The translations under genes and the position numbers were made by a program. The notes under the pieces were generated by a model that saw only the letters and a list, made by a program, of their open reading frames with translations, had not been told where the DNA came from and ran no database searches. From positions 4,825,902 through 4,889,901 of the forward strand of contig OZ220688.1 in assembly GCA_965116445.1 (NCBI GenBank): a stretch of 64,000 nucleotides of DNA, in the 5' to 3' direction. This document shows positions 42,165 through 50,933 of this stretch, one piece after another (positions within the stretch are counted from its first letter, which is position 1; each line of letters starts with the position of its first letter). This DNA is from Multivorans sp965116445. GTDB lineage: Bacteria > Acidobacteriota > Thermoanaerobaculia > Multivoradales > Multivoraceae.

Positions 42165-42947
42165 TCAGTGGCTTTCCTGCGCGGCGACGACCAGGGCGAT
42201 CGAATCGCCTTGTCGCAGGGGATGGCCCGGAAGTGGATACTGACGCAGAACGATCCCGGCTTCGACGCCTTCGTAGGGCTCGTACTTTACCCTTCCGAAG
42301 CGGAATCCGCGTGTCTCGAAGTAGGAGCGCACGGGCGCTTCCGGCAGGTCGATCAGATCGGGCATGACGAACGAGGCGCCCGGGTTCGCCAGGCTGACCA
42401 TCACGTCGACCCGGGAAGAGGGTTCGACCCGGCTGCCGGGAGGTGGACTCTGACGGATCACGGTGCCGGGGGCGCCAAACTCCGCGTACACGCTCCGGCT
42501 CCTGCCCAACTGCAGGCCGGAGGCCGCGAGACTGACCTGAACCGTCTGCAGGACCTGACCGGTCAGATCCGGCGTTTCGACGAGTTGGCGTCCCCGTGAC
42601 AGGTGGATCACGACGCCGCTGTCCTGCTTGACGGCGCTGCCGGCCGCCGGGTCGTGCCGAAGTACATGGCCCGCCGGGACCGTTTCGTCGTGGCGGTCCT
42701 GTTCGACCCGCCGCACGGTCAGGCCGGCGGCGGCCAGAGTGTCCTCGGCCTCGCTCACGTCCAGACCGACCAGGTCGGGCACGGCGATCACTCCGCTGCG
42801 AACGAAGTTGGACAGCGCCAGATAGGACGAAGCGCCGAGCAGGGCGGTCAGCAGCCCGGCGTACAACCCGCCCACGACGAGACGCTTCAGCCACCGCCTG
42901 CGCAGCGTGTCAGCGAGCCGGCGCGCGAGAATCTCGTGCCTTCGCAT
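42165..42947 (-). CDS. PASTA-domain membrane protein
   Basis: 260 aa. A basic cytoplasmic start, one membrane helix (VVGGLYAGLLTALLGASSYLA), then three PASTA domains: about 54-120 (VPDLVGLDVSEAEDTLAAAGL), 121-190 (TPDLTGQVLQTVQVSLAASG) and 191-256 (MPDLIDLPEAPVRSYFETRG). PASTA domains bind peptidoglycan precursors or mediate contacts. No kinase or transpeptidase domain is attached. ATG directly follows the RseP stop. Confidence 0.85.
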   Translation of the reverse strand: MRRHEILARRLADTLRRRWLKRLVVGGLYAGLLTALLGASSYLALSNFVRSGVIAVPDLVGLDVSEAEDTLAAAGLTVRRVEQDRHDETVPAGHVLRHDPAAGSAVKQDSGVVIHLSRGRQLVETPDLTGQVLQTVQVSLAASGLQLGRSRSVYAEFGAPGTVIRQSPPPGSRVEPSSRVDVMVSLANPGASFVMPDLIDLPEAPVRSYFETRGFRFGRVKYEPYEGVEAGIVLRQYPLPGHPLRQGDSIALVVAAQESH

Positions 42948-44258
42948 TCAGCGCCCCAGGAACGGCAGGTTCTTCACCAGGTCGGAGTAGAGCGCGAACA
43001 TCATGATGCTGACGATCACCACGAGGCCGAACTGGGTCACCAGGTTCTTGACACGGATCGAGACATCGCGCCGCAGGACGCTCTCGAACAGCAGAATGGC
43101 GAGCTGGCCGCCGTCCAGCAGCGGGATCGGCAGCAGGTTCAGAATGCAGATGTTCAGGCTGATCAAGGCGGTCAGGAAGACGAGGTCGTTGAAGCTCCGG
43201 CGCGCCGCCTGGCCGCTGATCCGCGCGATCTCGATGGGCCCGGCGATGGCGCTCTGGGGAGAGGCGCGGCGTTCGACCAGCCTGCCCAGGAAGCCGAAGA
43301 TCTCGGTTGTCGTCTCCCAGTTGATGCGCGCGCTCTCGATCAGGGCAGCGCCGGGCGCGACACGCTGGTACGAGAAGTGGCTGATCGCGATGCCGGCCCG
43401 GCCGACCCCGCCTTCATCCGCCGGCACGAACCGGACCTCGAGGCGCTCATCGGCGCGGCCGATCTCGAGGCTGACCTCTTCGCCTGCTTTCGGTTCCACC
43501 AGCCGCCGGAAGTCGTCCGCGTCGGCGATGGGGTGTCCGTCGACCGCGTAGAGCGTGTCGCCGTACCGGATGCCGGCCCGCTCGGCCGGTGTGCCTTCGA
43601 ACACTTCGCGAACGCGCGGAAGCAGGCTGGCGTACATGCCGGCGTCACCCAGTTCGTGACGCGGAACCCGGCGCGGTACGAGCACCGTGCTCAGTGTCAT
43701 GCCGTCGCGCTCAAAGTCGACCGCGAGACGCCGTTCCGGCGACACAAGGACGATGTTCGCGACCTCGCGCCAGTCGGACACATCTTCCTCGTCCAGGCGC
43801 AGAATGGTGTCGCCAGCCTGCAATCCGGCCTCGGAGGCCGCGGACTCGGGAGCCACGGCACCGATCTCGGTGCTCAGGTCGCGCGGCCCCGCCAGTTCGG
43901 TACCGGCCACGAGCACAGCCGCGATCAGCACGATCGACAGCACGACGTTGGCGGCGGGGCCGGCCAGGAGGACGACCATTCGCTGCCATCGAGGCTTCGT
44001 GATGAAGTCGCCGGCGTCGCCCGTGGGGTTCGAGGGGTCGATTCCGGAGAAGGCGACGTAGCCGCCCAGAGGCACCAAAGCCAGCCGGTACTCCGTGTCG
44101 CCCCGCTCGAATCCCCAGAGCCGGGGGCCGAAGCCGATCGAGAACACCCGCACCCTGATCCGGAACGCCCGCGCCGCCAGGTAGTGCCCGAGTTCGTGAA
44201 CGAAGATGATCACTCCGATCACGACCAGCAAGGCCAGGGTGTTGCTCAGGATGTTCAT
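42948..44258 (-). CDS. rseP: Site-2 protease RseP
   Basis: 436 aa intramembrane zinc protease. HELGH at His21-His25 in helix 1, LVPLGGYVAFSG, a PDZ-type region in the middle (LQAGDTILRLDEEDV and IRYGDTLYAVDGHPI suggest two), and the last motif NLLPIPLLDGGQL with the third metal ligand Asp. In E. coli it cleaves RseA to free sigma E. dxr and cdsA upstream give the common cdsA-dxr-rseP order. ATG at 44258. Confidence 0.93.
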   Translation of the reverse strand: MNILSNTLALLVVIGVIIFVHELGHYLAARAFRIRVRVFSIGFGPRLWGFERGDTEYRLALVPLGGYVAFSGIDPSNPTGDAGDFITKPRWQRMVVLLAGPAANVVLSIVLIAAVLVAGTELAGPRDLSTEIGAVAPESAASEAGLQAGDTILRLDEEDVSDWREVANIVLVSPERRLAVDFERDGMTLSTVLVPRRVPRHELGDAGMYASLLPRVREVFEGTPAERAGIRYGDTLYAVDGHPIADADDFRRLVEPKAGEEVSLEIGRADERLEVRFVPADEGGVGRAGIAISHFSYQRVAPGAALIESARINWETTTEIFGFLGRLVERRASPQSAIAGPIEIARISGQAARRSFNDLVFLTALISLNICILNLLPIPLLDGGQLAILLFESVLRRDVSIRVKNLVTQFGLVVIVSIMMFALYSDLVKNLPFLGR

Positions 44259-44293
44259 CGGACGAAGGGCGAAGACGCAGGCTCCCGCCGATG

Positions 44294-45490
44294 CTAACCG
44301 CCGAAAGGCGCCAGGACTTCCCGGGCCTGGCTCCGACCCCAGGAATCCCAGGCCAGGGCCTCGTCGACGGTCTCCGGGTCGCCCCCGCCCGCCTGCCGGT
44401 CGTGGCGCTCGAGCACCCCGGCCACCACGGGCACGATCGCGGTGAAGGGCACTCCTCCGCAGAGAAACGCGTTGACTGCGATTTCGTTCGCCGCGTTCAG
44501 CGCCGCCGGCGCGCCACCGCCGCGGGCGAGGGCGGCACGGGCCAGGGACGGCGCCGGGAAGAGCCCTCGATCGACTTGCCGGAACTCCAGCCTGGAGGCG
44601 GTCTGCAGCAGCTCCGTCAGGTCGGTCGAGGCCGAGCCGGCCGGCCGCGACCAGCGCTCGGGATACGAGAGCGCGTACTGGATGGGGTATTGCATGTCGT
44701 TGGCCGAGATCTGTGCGATCCCGTTGCCACACCGAAACTCGACGATCGAGTGAACGAGGGACTGCGGGTGAATCACGATGTCGATGCGGGAACCGGCGAC
44801 GTCGAAGAGGTAGCTCGCTTCGATCAGTTCCAGGCCCTTGTTCATCAGGGTCGCCGAATCGACGCTGATCTTCGCGCCCATGTTCCAGGTTGGATGGGCG
44901 GTCGCTTCGGCCGGCGTCGCCGTCTCCAGGGTGGCGGGATCGCGGTCGAGGAACGGACCGCCCGAAGCGGTCAGCACGAGACGGCGGACCTCCTCCGGGC
45001 GTCCCGCCCTCAGCGCCTGGTGGATCGCGGCGTGTTCGCTGTCGATCGGCAGGATGGAAGAGCCCGAGGCGGCCGCGAGACGCCGCAGCACGGGCCCGGC
45101 CGCGACCATCGCCTCCTTGTTGGCGAGCGCGAGGTCGGCGCCGGCCGCAAGCGCCGCCGCCGCCGGCTGAAGACCGGCCGCGCCGACGATTGCCGTCACG
45201 ACGAGATCGATGTCGCCGGTCCCGACCGCGTCCAGCAGTGCCTGGTCGCCGCACGTCAGGCGGACTCCGTCCGGCAGTTCGCCCCCCAGCGCGGCGGCCC
45301 TGTCGGCGCTTGCAACGATCACGCGGTCGGGCCGGAACTCGCGCGCCAGCTCGGCCAGGCGGGCCGGTCGGGTTCCCTGGGCCGCGAGCACCGAAACCCG
45401 CAATCGGTCCGGGTGGTTGCGCGCCACCGCCAGGGTCGCCTCGCCGACCGAACCGGTGGCCCCCAGGACGGCGACGCTGCGGCGGCTCAA
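44294..45490 (-). CDS. dxr: 1-deoxy-D-xylulose 5-phosphate reductoisomerase
   Basis: 398 aa, first committed MEP-pathway enzyme. VLGATGSVGEATLAV binds NADPH; ALANKEAMVAAG, LPIDSEHAAIHQAL (metal ligands), TASGGPFLDR, HPTWNMGAKISVDSATLMNK and SASTDLTELL are diagnostic and complete. TTG start at 45490 overlaps the cdsA stop (TTGA). Its presence alongside mevalonate-type genes at 0-3.2 kb is unusual. Confidence 0.95.
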   Translation of the reverse strand: MSRRSVAVLGATGSVGEATLAVARNHPDRLRVSVLAAQGTRPARLAELAREFRPDRVIVASADRAAALGGELPDGVRLTCGDQALLDAVGTGDIDLVVTAIVGAAGLQPAAAALAAGADLALANKEAMVAAGPVLRRLAAASGSSILPIDSEHAAIHQALRAGRPEEVRRLVLTASGGPFLDRDPATLETATPAEATAHPTWNMGAKISVDSATLMNKGLELIEASYLFDVAGSRIDIVIHPQSLVHSIVEFRCGNGIAQISANDMQYPIQYALSYPERWSRPAGSASTDLTELLQTASRLEFRQVDRGLFPAPSLARAALARGGGAPAALNAANEIAVNAFLCGGVPFTAIVPVVAGVLERHDRQAGGGDPETVDEALAWDSWGRSQAREVLAPFGG

Positions 45491-46377
45491 GGCAGGGCTC
45501 CGACGGTGCCAGTCCCGTAGAGGACACTCCCGTAGAGGGTCGGGATCGCCGGCCCTAGGGCGCCGATGTCGACGAGGACGTACAGGAGCGGCGTCGCCAG
45601 CATCACGCTGTCCAGCCGGTCGAGGAGACCGCCGTGGCCCGGCAGCAGCCGGCTGGCGTCCTTGACCTTCGCGGCACGCTTGAGCAGAGACGCCACGAGG
45701 TCTCCAGCCTGGCCGGCGCCGCCGCAGACCAGCGCGACCAGGGAAACGCCCGGCACGAAGTCGTCCGGGCCGAGCCAAAGCAGGAAACCCGCGGTGCCGA
45801 CGCCGACGCTCGCGATCAGGCCGCAGACCGCGCCGGCGATCGTCTTCTTCGGACTGATTTCGGGGGCCAGAGGACGGCGGCCGAACGCTCGCCCGCCGTA
45901 GTAGGCGCCGATGTCGCCCACCGCGGCGACCGCCAGAACCCAGAGCAGGAGCGCGGGATCGAGCTGGTGGAGGTGAACCGCGGCGACGAGGAACAGCCCC
46001 AACCACAGCGCGCCGAAGGTGAAGAGGGCCGAGATCGCCAGCCGGTCGCGCAACTCGGCACGGTTGCCCAGCCCGACCGCCGTTGCCAGGGCGAGGACGG
46101 CCGTTGCCGCCGCGAACCAGACGTCGAGGTCGAAGAGCCGGTGCAGGGGGACGATCCGGAGGTGGACGCCGTTCGTCAGCGCGACGAGAACCAGCGCCAG
46201 CCACAACGCAAGTCGGAACCTCGGCGCGTCGGCGATCCGCTGCACCAGGGCGGTGTACTCCGCGGCCGCCAGCAGGACGACCAGGGTGAGGACCGCCACG
46301 AAGAACGGGGGCTTCAGGTACAGGACGAGGGCTGTCGCCAGCGCCGCGGTCACGATTCCCGTGACAACGCGTTTCAT
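45487..46377 (-). CDS. cdsA: Phosphatidate cytidylyltransferase
   Basis: 296 aa membrane enzyme making CDP-diacylglycerol. The CdsA signature is near the C-terminus, LLKRAAKVKDASRLLPGHGG then LLDRLDS, with the metal-binding Asp. About eight membrane segments. ATG at 46377 overlaps the stop of the chimeric micro-ORF. The usual neighbour uppS is absent. The first 15 codons lie within a tandem duplication. Confidence 0.92.
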   Translation of the reverse strand: MKRVVTGIVTAALATALVLYLKPPFFVAVLTLVVLLAAAEYTALVQRIADAPRFRLALWLALVLVALTNGVHLRIVPLHRLFDLDVWFAAATAVLALATAVGLGNRAELRDRLAISALFTFGALWLGLFLVAAVHLHQLDPALLLWVLAVAAVGDIGAYYGGRAFGRRPLAPEISPKKTIAGAVCGLIASVGVGTAGFLLWLGPDDFVPGVSLVALVCGGAGQAGDLVASLLKRAAKVKDASRLLPGHGGLLDRLDSVMLATPLLYVLVDIGALGPAIPTLYGSVLYGTGTVGALP

Positions 46378-46501
46378 TGGCGCCGACTGTATTCCACCCG
46401 TTCCAGGCCCGCTTCGTGAGCCGGCTCTGCCGACTCCGTTGTCACGCTCCCCGTGACAACGCGTTTCATTGGCGCCGACTGTATTCCACGTGCTCCAGGC
46501 A
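46351..46501. repeat. Tandem duplication, 92-bp period, of the truA-end/cdsA-start junction
   Basis: Copy A about 46351-46409, copy B about 46443-46501, with a 40-nt identical core that includes CGTGACAACGCGTTTCATTG. Each copy carries a truA-type C-terminus (VEYSRRQ, stop) and, overlapping, a cdsA-type start (ATGAAACGCGTTGTCACGG on the minus strand). The intervening part has diverged, so the event is not very recent. Confidence 0.85.
46374..46469 (-). CDS. Chimeric micro-ORF: cdsA-like start, truA-like end
   Basis: 31 codons produced by the 92-bp duplication. It begins MKRVVTG like CdsA and ends VEYSRRQ like TruA. Its ATG overlaps the truA stop and its stop overlaps the real cdsA ATG, so translation coupling from truA to cdsA would pass through it. 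The peptide itself is probably without function; it may act as a coupling bridge. Confidence 0.45.
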   Translation of the reverse strand: MKRVVTGSVTTESAEPAHEAGLERVEYSRRQ

Positions 46502-47221
46502 CAGGCCACGCGCCGGTGCGTTGGGGCCGGCCGCCGCGCGCGGGCCGCCGCCCAGGAGGTCGGCGAAGTCGTCGACCGACCGGCGGCCGCGGCCGACCTC
46601 CAGGGTCGTGCCCACGAGCGCGCGGACCATCCCGCGCAGGAATCCGTCGCCGGCGACGCGAAAGCTCAGCTCGTCGCCGGCGTCCTTCCATTCGGCCTGG
46701 TGGATCGTGCGTTCCGGCTGGCCGTGGCTGCCCCCGGACTTGGCGAAGGCCGAGAAGTCGTGGCGTCCCGGCAGCAGGGATGCGGCCCTCTTCATTGCCT
46801 CCAGGTCGAGTTCGCCCGGCGCCGGGACGACGAAGGGCGCCCGAAACGGGTCGATCACCGGGGCGCGGCAGAGCCGGTAACGGTAGACCTTGAAGGCGGC
46901 GCTCTTGCGGGCGTGAAAGGTCTCGTGCACCGGGTCGGCGTCCAGTACGCGGACCGGAGCCGGCAAGTAACGGTTGCTGCCCTGGACGAGCGCCCTGCAC
47001 GTTTCCGCGGCCGGCGCGCTTGCGGCCACCGTCAGGTGGGCCACCTGGCCGCGGGCGTGGACGCCGGCGTCCGTGCGGCTGGCCCCGTAGACGGTCACGC
47101 TTCGGCCGAGGATTCGGGCCAGGGCTTCTTCGACAACCTGCTGGACGGCGAGCGCGTTGTCCTGGCGCTGCCAGCCGGCGTAGTCCGTGCCGACATAGGC
47201 GATTCGCAGGCGGAACTTCAT
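46466..47221 (-). CDS. truA: tRNA pseudouridine(38-40) synthase TruA
   Basis: 251 aa. YVGTDYAGWQRQ at the start, the catalytic Asp51 in GASRTDAGVHARGQ, FHARKSAAFKVYRYRL and FLRGMVRALVGTTLEVGRG are TruA signatures. It modifies the anticodon arm of many tRNAs. ATG at 47221 overlaps the GT87 stop by ATGA. The C-terminal VEYSRRQ end is duplicated downstream. Confidence 0.94.
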   Translation of the reverse strand: MKFRLRIAYVGTDYAGWQRQDNALAVQQVVEEALARILGRSVTVYGASRTDAGVHARGQVAHLTVAASAPAAETCRALVQGSNRYLPAPVRVLDADPVHETFHARKSAAFKVYRYRLCRAPVIDPFRAPFVVPAPGELDLEAMKRAASLLPGRHDFSAFAKSGGSHGQPERTIHQAEWKDAGDELSFRVAGDGFLRGMVRALVGTTLEVGRGRRSVDDFADLLGGGPRAAAGPNAPARGLCLEHVEYSRRQ

Positions 47222-48675
47222 CGGGCTTCGGCTCCCGAGCCTGACACCTTCGGGGTCGCGGCTCCGGCGCGCCGCCGATCGATCATGAACAGCAGCACCG
47301 GCGGCAGCCAGACCGCGACGTAGACCCAGGGGAAGTAGTCGACTCCGGCGAGTGCCGGCAGGTAGGCCAGGGGCAGGGTCGCCGACAGCAGCAGGACACT
47401 GCGCACGCCGAGCAGCGCCGCCCAGGGCAGGATCCAGATCAGGTACCAGGGATAGAGGGTAGGGCTTGCCAGCAGGACGACGCCGAACGCGGCGAAGGCG
47501 GCGCGGGTCGGCCCGGGGCGCTGCCGCCAGACTCGAAGCCACGCGACGCCGCCGGCCGCCAGGAGCAGGGTGCGGGCGAGGAACTGGGGATAGGTGTGGG
47601 CGTACAAGGTGCGCCAGGGCGGCGCGTCGATTTCGCCGCTGAAGACGAGGCGAACCGCGTGGACGAGTCCGGCGGCGACGTGGTCGAGCTGCAGTACGTC
47701 GAGCAGGCGCCACAGGGGTTCGTAGAGCGGACCGTTGTACTCCCACCGGAGCGCGTAGACGGCAAGGCCCGGAGGTACGCCGCCCGTCCAGATCAGGACG
47801 GCCGCGGCGGTAGGGACGAGCAGGCAGGCGGCGCCCAACGCGAACAGACGGCCTTGCGGCCGGTCGCGCCGAATCGTCCGCCACCAGAGGGGAATCGCCG
47901 CGAGAGGAACCAGCTTGGCCAGCACGCCGAGCGCGGCGACGGCCCCTGCGGCGAGCGAACGCCCTGAAGGGCTTGGGGAACCGCGCCCGACCGCGATCAG
48001 ACAGACGCAGGCGATGACGAGCGAGGCGCCCAGGACGTCGACGTGGCCCATGCCGGCGCCCTCGATCACGACCAGCGGATTCCAGACGTATGCCAGGGCG
48101 CTCACAGTCGAACCGCGTCGGCGGGCAAGCCCGAGCAACAGGGCGCAGGCGATCAGGTCGACCGCGACCAGCGTCAGCTTGTAGGCGGTGAGCGGCTGCG
48201 GCGTGGCGCTGGCGGCGGCGAACAGGCTCAGCGCCAGCGGCGGGTAGACCGTGGCGACGTCGCGGTGGGCGGTGCGCTGCCACAGGTCGTCGCGCTGCGT
48301 GGTCAATCCGGGGTCGTTCGGAGTGAGGCGATACGGGTTTGCGCCGGAAGCGGCTACGCGGCCGTCCCAGAGGTAGCGGTGGACGTCGTCGGACAGGCTC
48401 GGCGCCAGCGGCAGGGCGAGCAGGCGCAGCACCAGGGCGACGACCAGGATGCCGACGATCCGTGGCTCGCTCGCTTCCTCCCGCCGCGCCGGTCCGAACC
48501 GCTTCAGCGCCCAAAACAGGGCGCCGAAGGCCAGGAGGAGCACCGCGAGGAAGAGCACGCTCGTCCACGGTGTGTCCGCCGCCGGTCGCAGGCCGGTGCG
48601 GTCCAGGAGGAGGAGCCCGCCGAAGCAGGCGAGCAGAGGCCAGGCGGCTGCCACTGGTGGGAGTGCCCTTGCCAT
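47218..48675 (-). CDS. GT87-type polyprenol-phosphate-dependent glycosyltransferase, membrane protein
   Basis: 485 aa with about ten or more hydrophobic segments. LAPSLSDDVHRYLWDGRVAA (loop with Asp pair after helix 2), ANPYR and TVYPPLALSLFAAA follow the GT-C pattern, as do the late ASPTLYPWYLIWILPW helices. Such enzymes use polyprenyl-phosphate sugars and act on the periplasmic face. Substrate unknown. It is divergent from a GT2 gene 14 bases away and heads the minus-strand run that ends with the CpoB-like gene. Confidence 0.75.
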   Translation of the reverse strand: MARALPPVAAAWPLLACFGGLLLLDRTGLRPAADTPWTSVLFLAVLLLAFGALFWALKRFGPARREEASEPRIVGILVVALVLRLLALPLAPSLSDDVHRYLWDGRVAASGANPYRLTPNDPGLTTQRDDLWQRTAHRDVATVYPPLALSLFAAASATPQPLTAYKLTLVAVDLIACALLLGLARRRGSTVSALAYVWNPLVVIEGAGMGHVDVLGASLVIACVCLIAVGRGSPSPSGRSLAAGAVAALGVLAKLVPLAAIPLWWRTIRRDRPQGRLFALGAACLLVPTAAAVLIWTGGVPPGLAVYALRWEYNGPLYEPLWRLLDVLQLDHVAAGLVHAVRLVFSGEIDAPPWRTLYAHTYPQFLARTLLLAAGGVAWLRVWRQRPGPTRAAFAAFGVVLLASPTLYPWYLIWILPWAALLGVRSVLLLSATLPLAYLPALAGVDYFPWVYVAVWLPPVLLFMIDRRRAGAATPKVSGSGAEAR

Positions 48676-48688
48676 ATCGTCGGCGTTC

Positions 48689-50188
48689 GTGCTTCTTCCC
48701 GTGTACTACGCCGTTCTCGGCACACTCGCACTCTTTGGAGTGCACCGACTGGTTCTGCTGCTGGTGCTGCGCCTGGTCCGGCCGCCCGCGGAGGCCGGCG
48801 GCCCGGCCGCGGCAGGCGCGGAGACGGAAGTCCCCCTGGACGAGGTTACTTCGGACCGGGTCGTTGCGCCTCGGGTGACTGTCCAACTGCCAATCTACAA
48901 CGAGCGCTATGTCGCCCCGCGGCTGCTCGCGGCCGTGCTCGACTTCGACTATCCAGCGGAGCGGCTGGAGGTCCAGATCCTCGACGACTCGACCGACGAT
49001 ACGGGCGATCGGATCGAGGCGGTGCTGGAGGAGGCGTCGAAGCGAGGGCGCCGGCTGCCGGCGGTCCGGCACCTCCGTCGATCGGAACGGGAGGGCTTCA
49101 AGGCAGGGGCCCTGGCAGCCGGTCTGAGCCAGGCTTGCGGCGAGCTGATCGCGATCTTCGACGCCGACTTCGTACCCGGGCCGGACTTTCTGCGCCGCAC
49201 GGTGCCTGCCTTCGCCGATCCCGGGCTCGGCATGGTCCAGGCGCGCTGGGATCACACGAATCGCGGGGACTCCCTGCTGACCCGCGCTCAGGCGGTCCTG
49301 CTCGACGGGCACTTTCTCGTCGAGCAGGAGGCGCGCTACCGGTCCGGTTGCTTCTTCAACTTCAACGGCACCGCGGGCGTCTGGCGGCGCCAGGCGATCG
49401 AGGACGCCGGCGGCTGGCAGTTCGACACGCTGACCGAGGACCTCGACCTCTCCTACCGGGTGCAGCTCGCCGGATGGCGCTTCGCGCTCCGGACCGACCT
49501 GGCGGTGCCCGCCGATCTGCCGGCCCGCGTCAACGACTTCAAGAGCCAGCAGCACCGGTGGGCTCGTGGCACGGCCCAGACCCTGCGCAAGCTGCTGGCC
49601 CGGATCCTTCGAAGCCGGGTGAAGCCGCGGGTCAAGCTCGCGGCGACGGCTCACCTGACCTCGGGCTTCTGTTATCCGCTGCTCGTCGTGCTGGGGCTCC
49701 TGCTCCTGCCGGCCATCCTGTTGCGCCAGGAGTCTCCGCACCTGCTGCTGTGGATCGACGCGCCGCTGTTCCTGCTCGGCACGGCCGCCGTGGCGGGCTG
49801 CTACACCGCCGGCCAGCGGCGGGCCGGCCGCCCGGGTTCCCGGGCGTGGCTGGAAGTGCCGCTTGCGATGTCCGTCGGTATCGGCCTGTCGCTTCACAAC
49901 TCGGCCGCCGTGGTCACTGGCCTGTTTCGTCGCGGCGGCGTGTTCGCGCGCACGCCGAAGCTCCCGGCGGGAGCGCCGGACCCTCCCGCGCAGTACCGGT
50001 CGCGCGCCGTCTGGAGCCTCTGGGGCGAAGCCACGCTCGCGCTCTACTTCTGGATCTGCATCGCCGCCGCCGGCTTGAGTGGCCGCTGGTGGTCCCTTCC
50101 CTTTCTGTACCTCTTCGCGCAGGGGTATAGCCTGATGGCGCTGGGCGGCACTCTGCCTCGGTGGGGACGCCGCGCCAGGCTGCCGTAG
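48689..50188 (+). CDS. GT2 processive beta-glycosyltransferase, membrane-bound (cellulose/mannan synthase-like)
   Basis: 499 aa. An N-terminal helix, then a GT-A domain: VTVQLPIYNERYVAPRLLAA, DDSTDDTGD, AIFDADFVPG (DxD), TEDLDLSYR (catalytic base TED) and QQHRWARG (QxxRW), followed by several C-terminal membrane segments. This set marks processive synthases such as cellulose, glucomannan or hyaluronan synthase. GTG at 48689 or 48701 must be used; no ATG is in frame. Without a BcsB or PilZ partner nearby the product is unknown. Confidence 0.82.
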   Translation: MLLPVYYAVLGTLALFGVHRLVLLLVLRLVRPPAEAGGPAAAGAETEVPLDEVTSDRVVAPRVTVQLPIYNERYVAPRLLAAVLDFDYPAERLEVQILDDSTDDTGDRIEAVLEEASKRGRRLPAVRHLRRSEREGFKAGALAAGLSQACGELIAIFDADFVPGPDFLRRTVPAFADPGLGMVQARWDHTNRGDSLLTRAQAVLLDGHFLVEQEARYRSGCFFNFNGTAGVWRRQAIEDAGGWQFDTLTEDLDLSYRVQLAGWRFALRTDLAVPADLPARVNDFKSQQHRWARGTAQTLRKLLARILRSRVKPRVKLAATAHLTSGFCYPLLVVLGLLLLPAILLRQESPHLLLWIDAPLFLLGTAAVAGCYTAGQRRAGRPGSRAWLEVPLAMSVGIGLSLHNSAAVVTGLFRRGGVFARTPKLPAGAPDPPAQYRSRAVWSLWGEATLALYFWICIAAAGLSGRWWSLPFLYLFAQGYSLMALGGTLPRWGRRARLP

Positions 50189-50191
50189 TCC

Positions 50192-50767
50192 ATGATTCGC
50201 CCCCTTGGAAGACCCTCGGCTTCCGTCTCCCCCAGGCAGGCGGAGGTGGTCGTGCGGCCGGCCTCGCCGGCGGACGCCCCCTTCCTCAGGCGGTGGCGAT
50301 CCGAGCCAGCCGTGCGACGCTTCCAGCCGCTGCACAACGTGTCCGCGTCGCGACTGCGAGCGGACCTGGCGTCGCAGCGGCCGCGGGACATCTACCGCGG
50401 CCGGGGCGACCGCTACACCTGGCTGGTCGAGGCGGACGGCGATCGTGCCGGCTGGATCACGTTGGCGATCGTCAACTGGGAGCACGGGCTGAGCGAGCTG
50501 GGGTACGCCCTGGCAACGCGCCACCACGGCCGCGGCACGATGACCGCGGCACTGGGGCAGTTGCTGCCGGAGCTCCTGCTCCGCACGCCCGTGGAGCGCA
50601 TCGAGGCGAGATGCGCGGTCGACAACGAAGCGTCACGGAAGGTGCTGGAGAAGCTGGGATTCGTTCACGAGGGCCGGCTCCGCTCGTACTTCGTGCTGCA
50701 GGGCCGCCGCACCGACCACCACCTGTACGCGCTCCTGCGCGAGGACTACATTCCCGCGAGGAGCTAG
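50192..50767 (+). CDS. GNAT-family N-acetyltransferase (RimJ/RimL-like)
   Basis: 191 aa. VVVRPASPADAPFLRRWRSE opens the fold; LGYALATRHHGRGTMTAALG is the acetyl-CoA pyrophosphate loop, and ARCAVDNEASRKVLEKLGFVHEGRLR is the C-terminal motif of the RimJ/RimL group. It begins three bases after the GT2 stop. Substrate unknown. Confidence 0.85.
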   Translation: MIRPLGRPSASVSPRQAEVVVRPASPADAPFLRRWRSEPAVRRFQPLHNVSASRLRADLASQRPRDIYRGRGDRYTWLVEADGDRAGWITLAIVNWEHGLSELGYALATRHHGRGTMTAALGQLLPELLLRTPVERIEARCAVDNEASRKVLEKLGFVHEGRLRSYFVLQGRRTDHHLYALLREDYIPARS

Positions 50768-50787
50768 GCGGCTTGGAACTGGCCGCG

Positions 50788-50861
50788 ACTGGGTGCGCCG
50801 CAGGCACTGGGTGCGCCGGCCTTCTGGCCGGCTTCTGAGAAGGACGCGCCGCGAAGCGGCG
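50788..50861 (+). repeat. Structured repeat, rearranged double copy
   Basis: A truncated unit ACTGGGTGCGCCG (50788-50800) is followed by a second with GCCGGCC-TTCT-GGCCGGC (from 50806), then CGCCGC-GAA-GCGGCG (50847-50861) replaces the usual CCGGCGC-GAA-GCGCCGG hairpin while keeping perfect pairing and the GAA loop. Confidence 0.75.
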
Positions 50862-50888
50862 ACCACTAGCCCCTCCGCGGGCTGCCGC

Positions 50889-50896
50889 GCTACAGT
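50889..50896 (+). promoter_or_regulatory. Probable -10 element for the small protein / glmU / pcrA genes
   Basis: GCTACAGT lies 38 bases before the GTG at 50934, with GGGGAGG as ribosome site. Confidence 0.45.
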
Positions 50897-50933
50897 TGCC
50901 AGCCTTGGTCCGTCACATGGGGAGGTACGTATC

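Noticed and set aside
42948..45527. Single fused protein of 859 codons extending RseP upstream
   Set aside because: The RseP homology starts at the ATG at 44258; upstream codons are an out-of-frame shadow of dxr.
46466..50527. Very long minus-strand open frame (over 1,300 codons) covering several genes
   Set aside because: Only its last 252 codons (TruA) show family features; the rest is Arg/Pro/Gly-rich shadow sequence antisense to the GT2 gene and in another frame of the GT87 gene, a common artefact of high GC.
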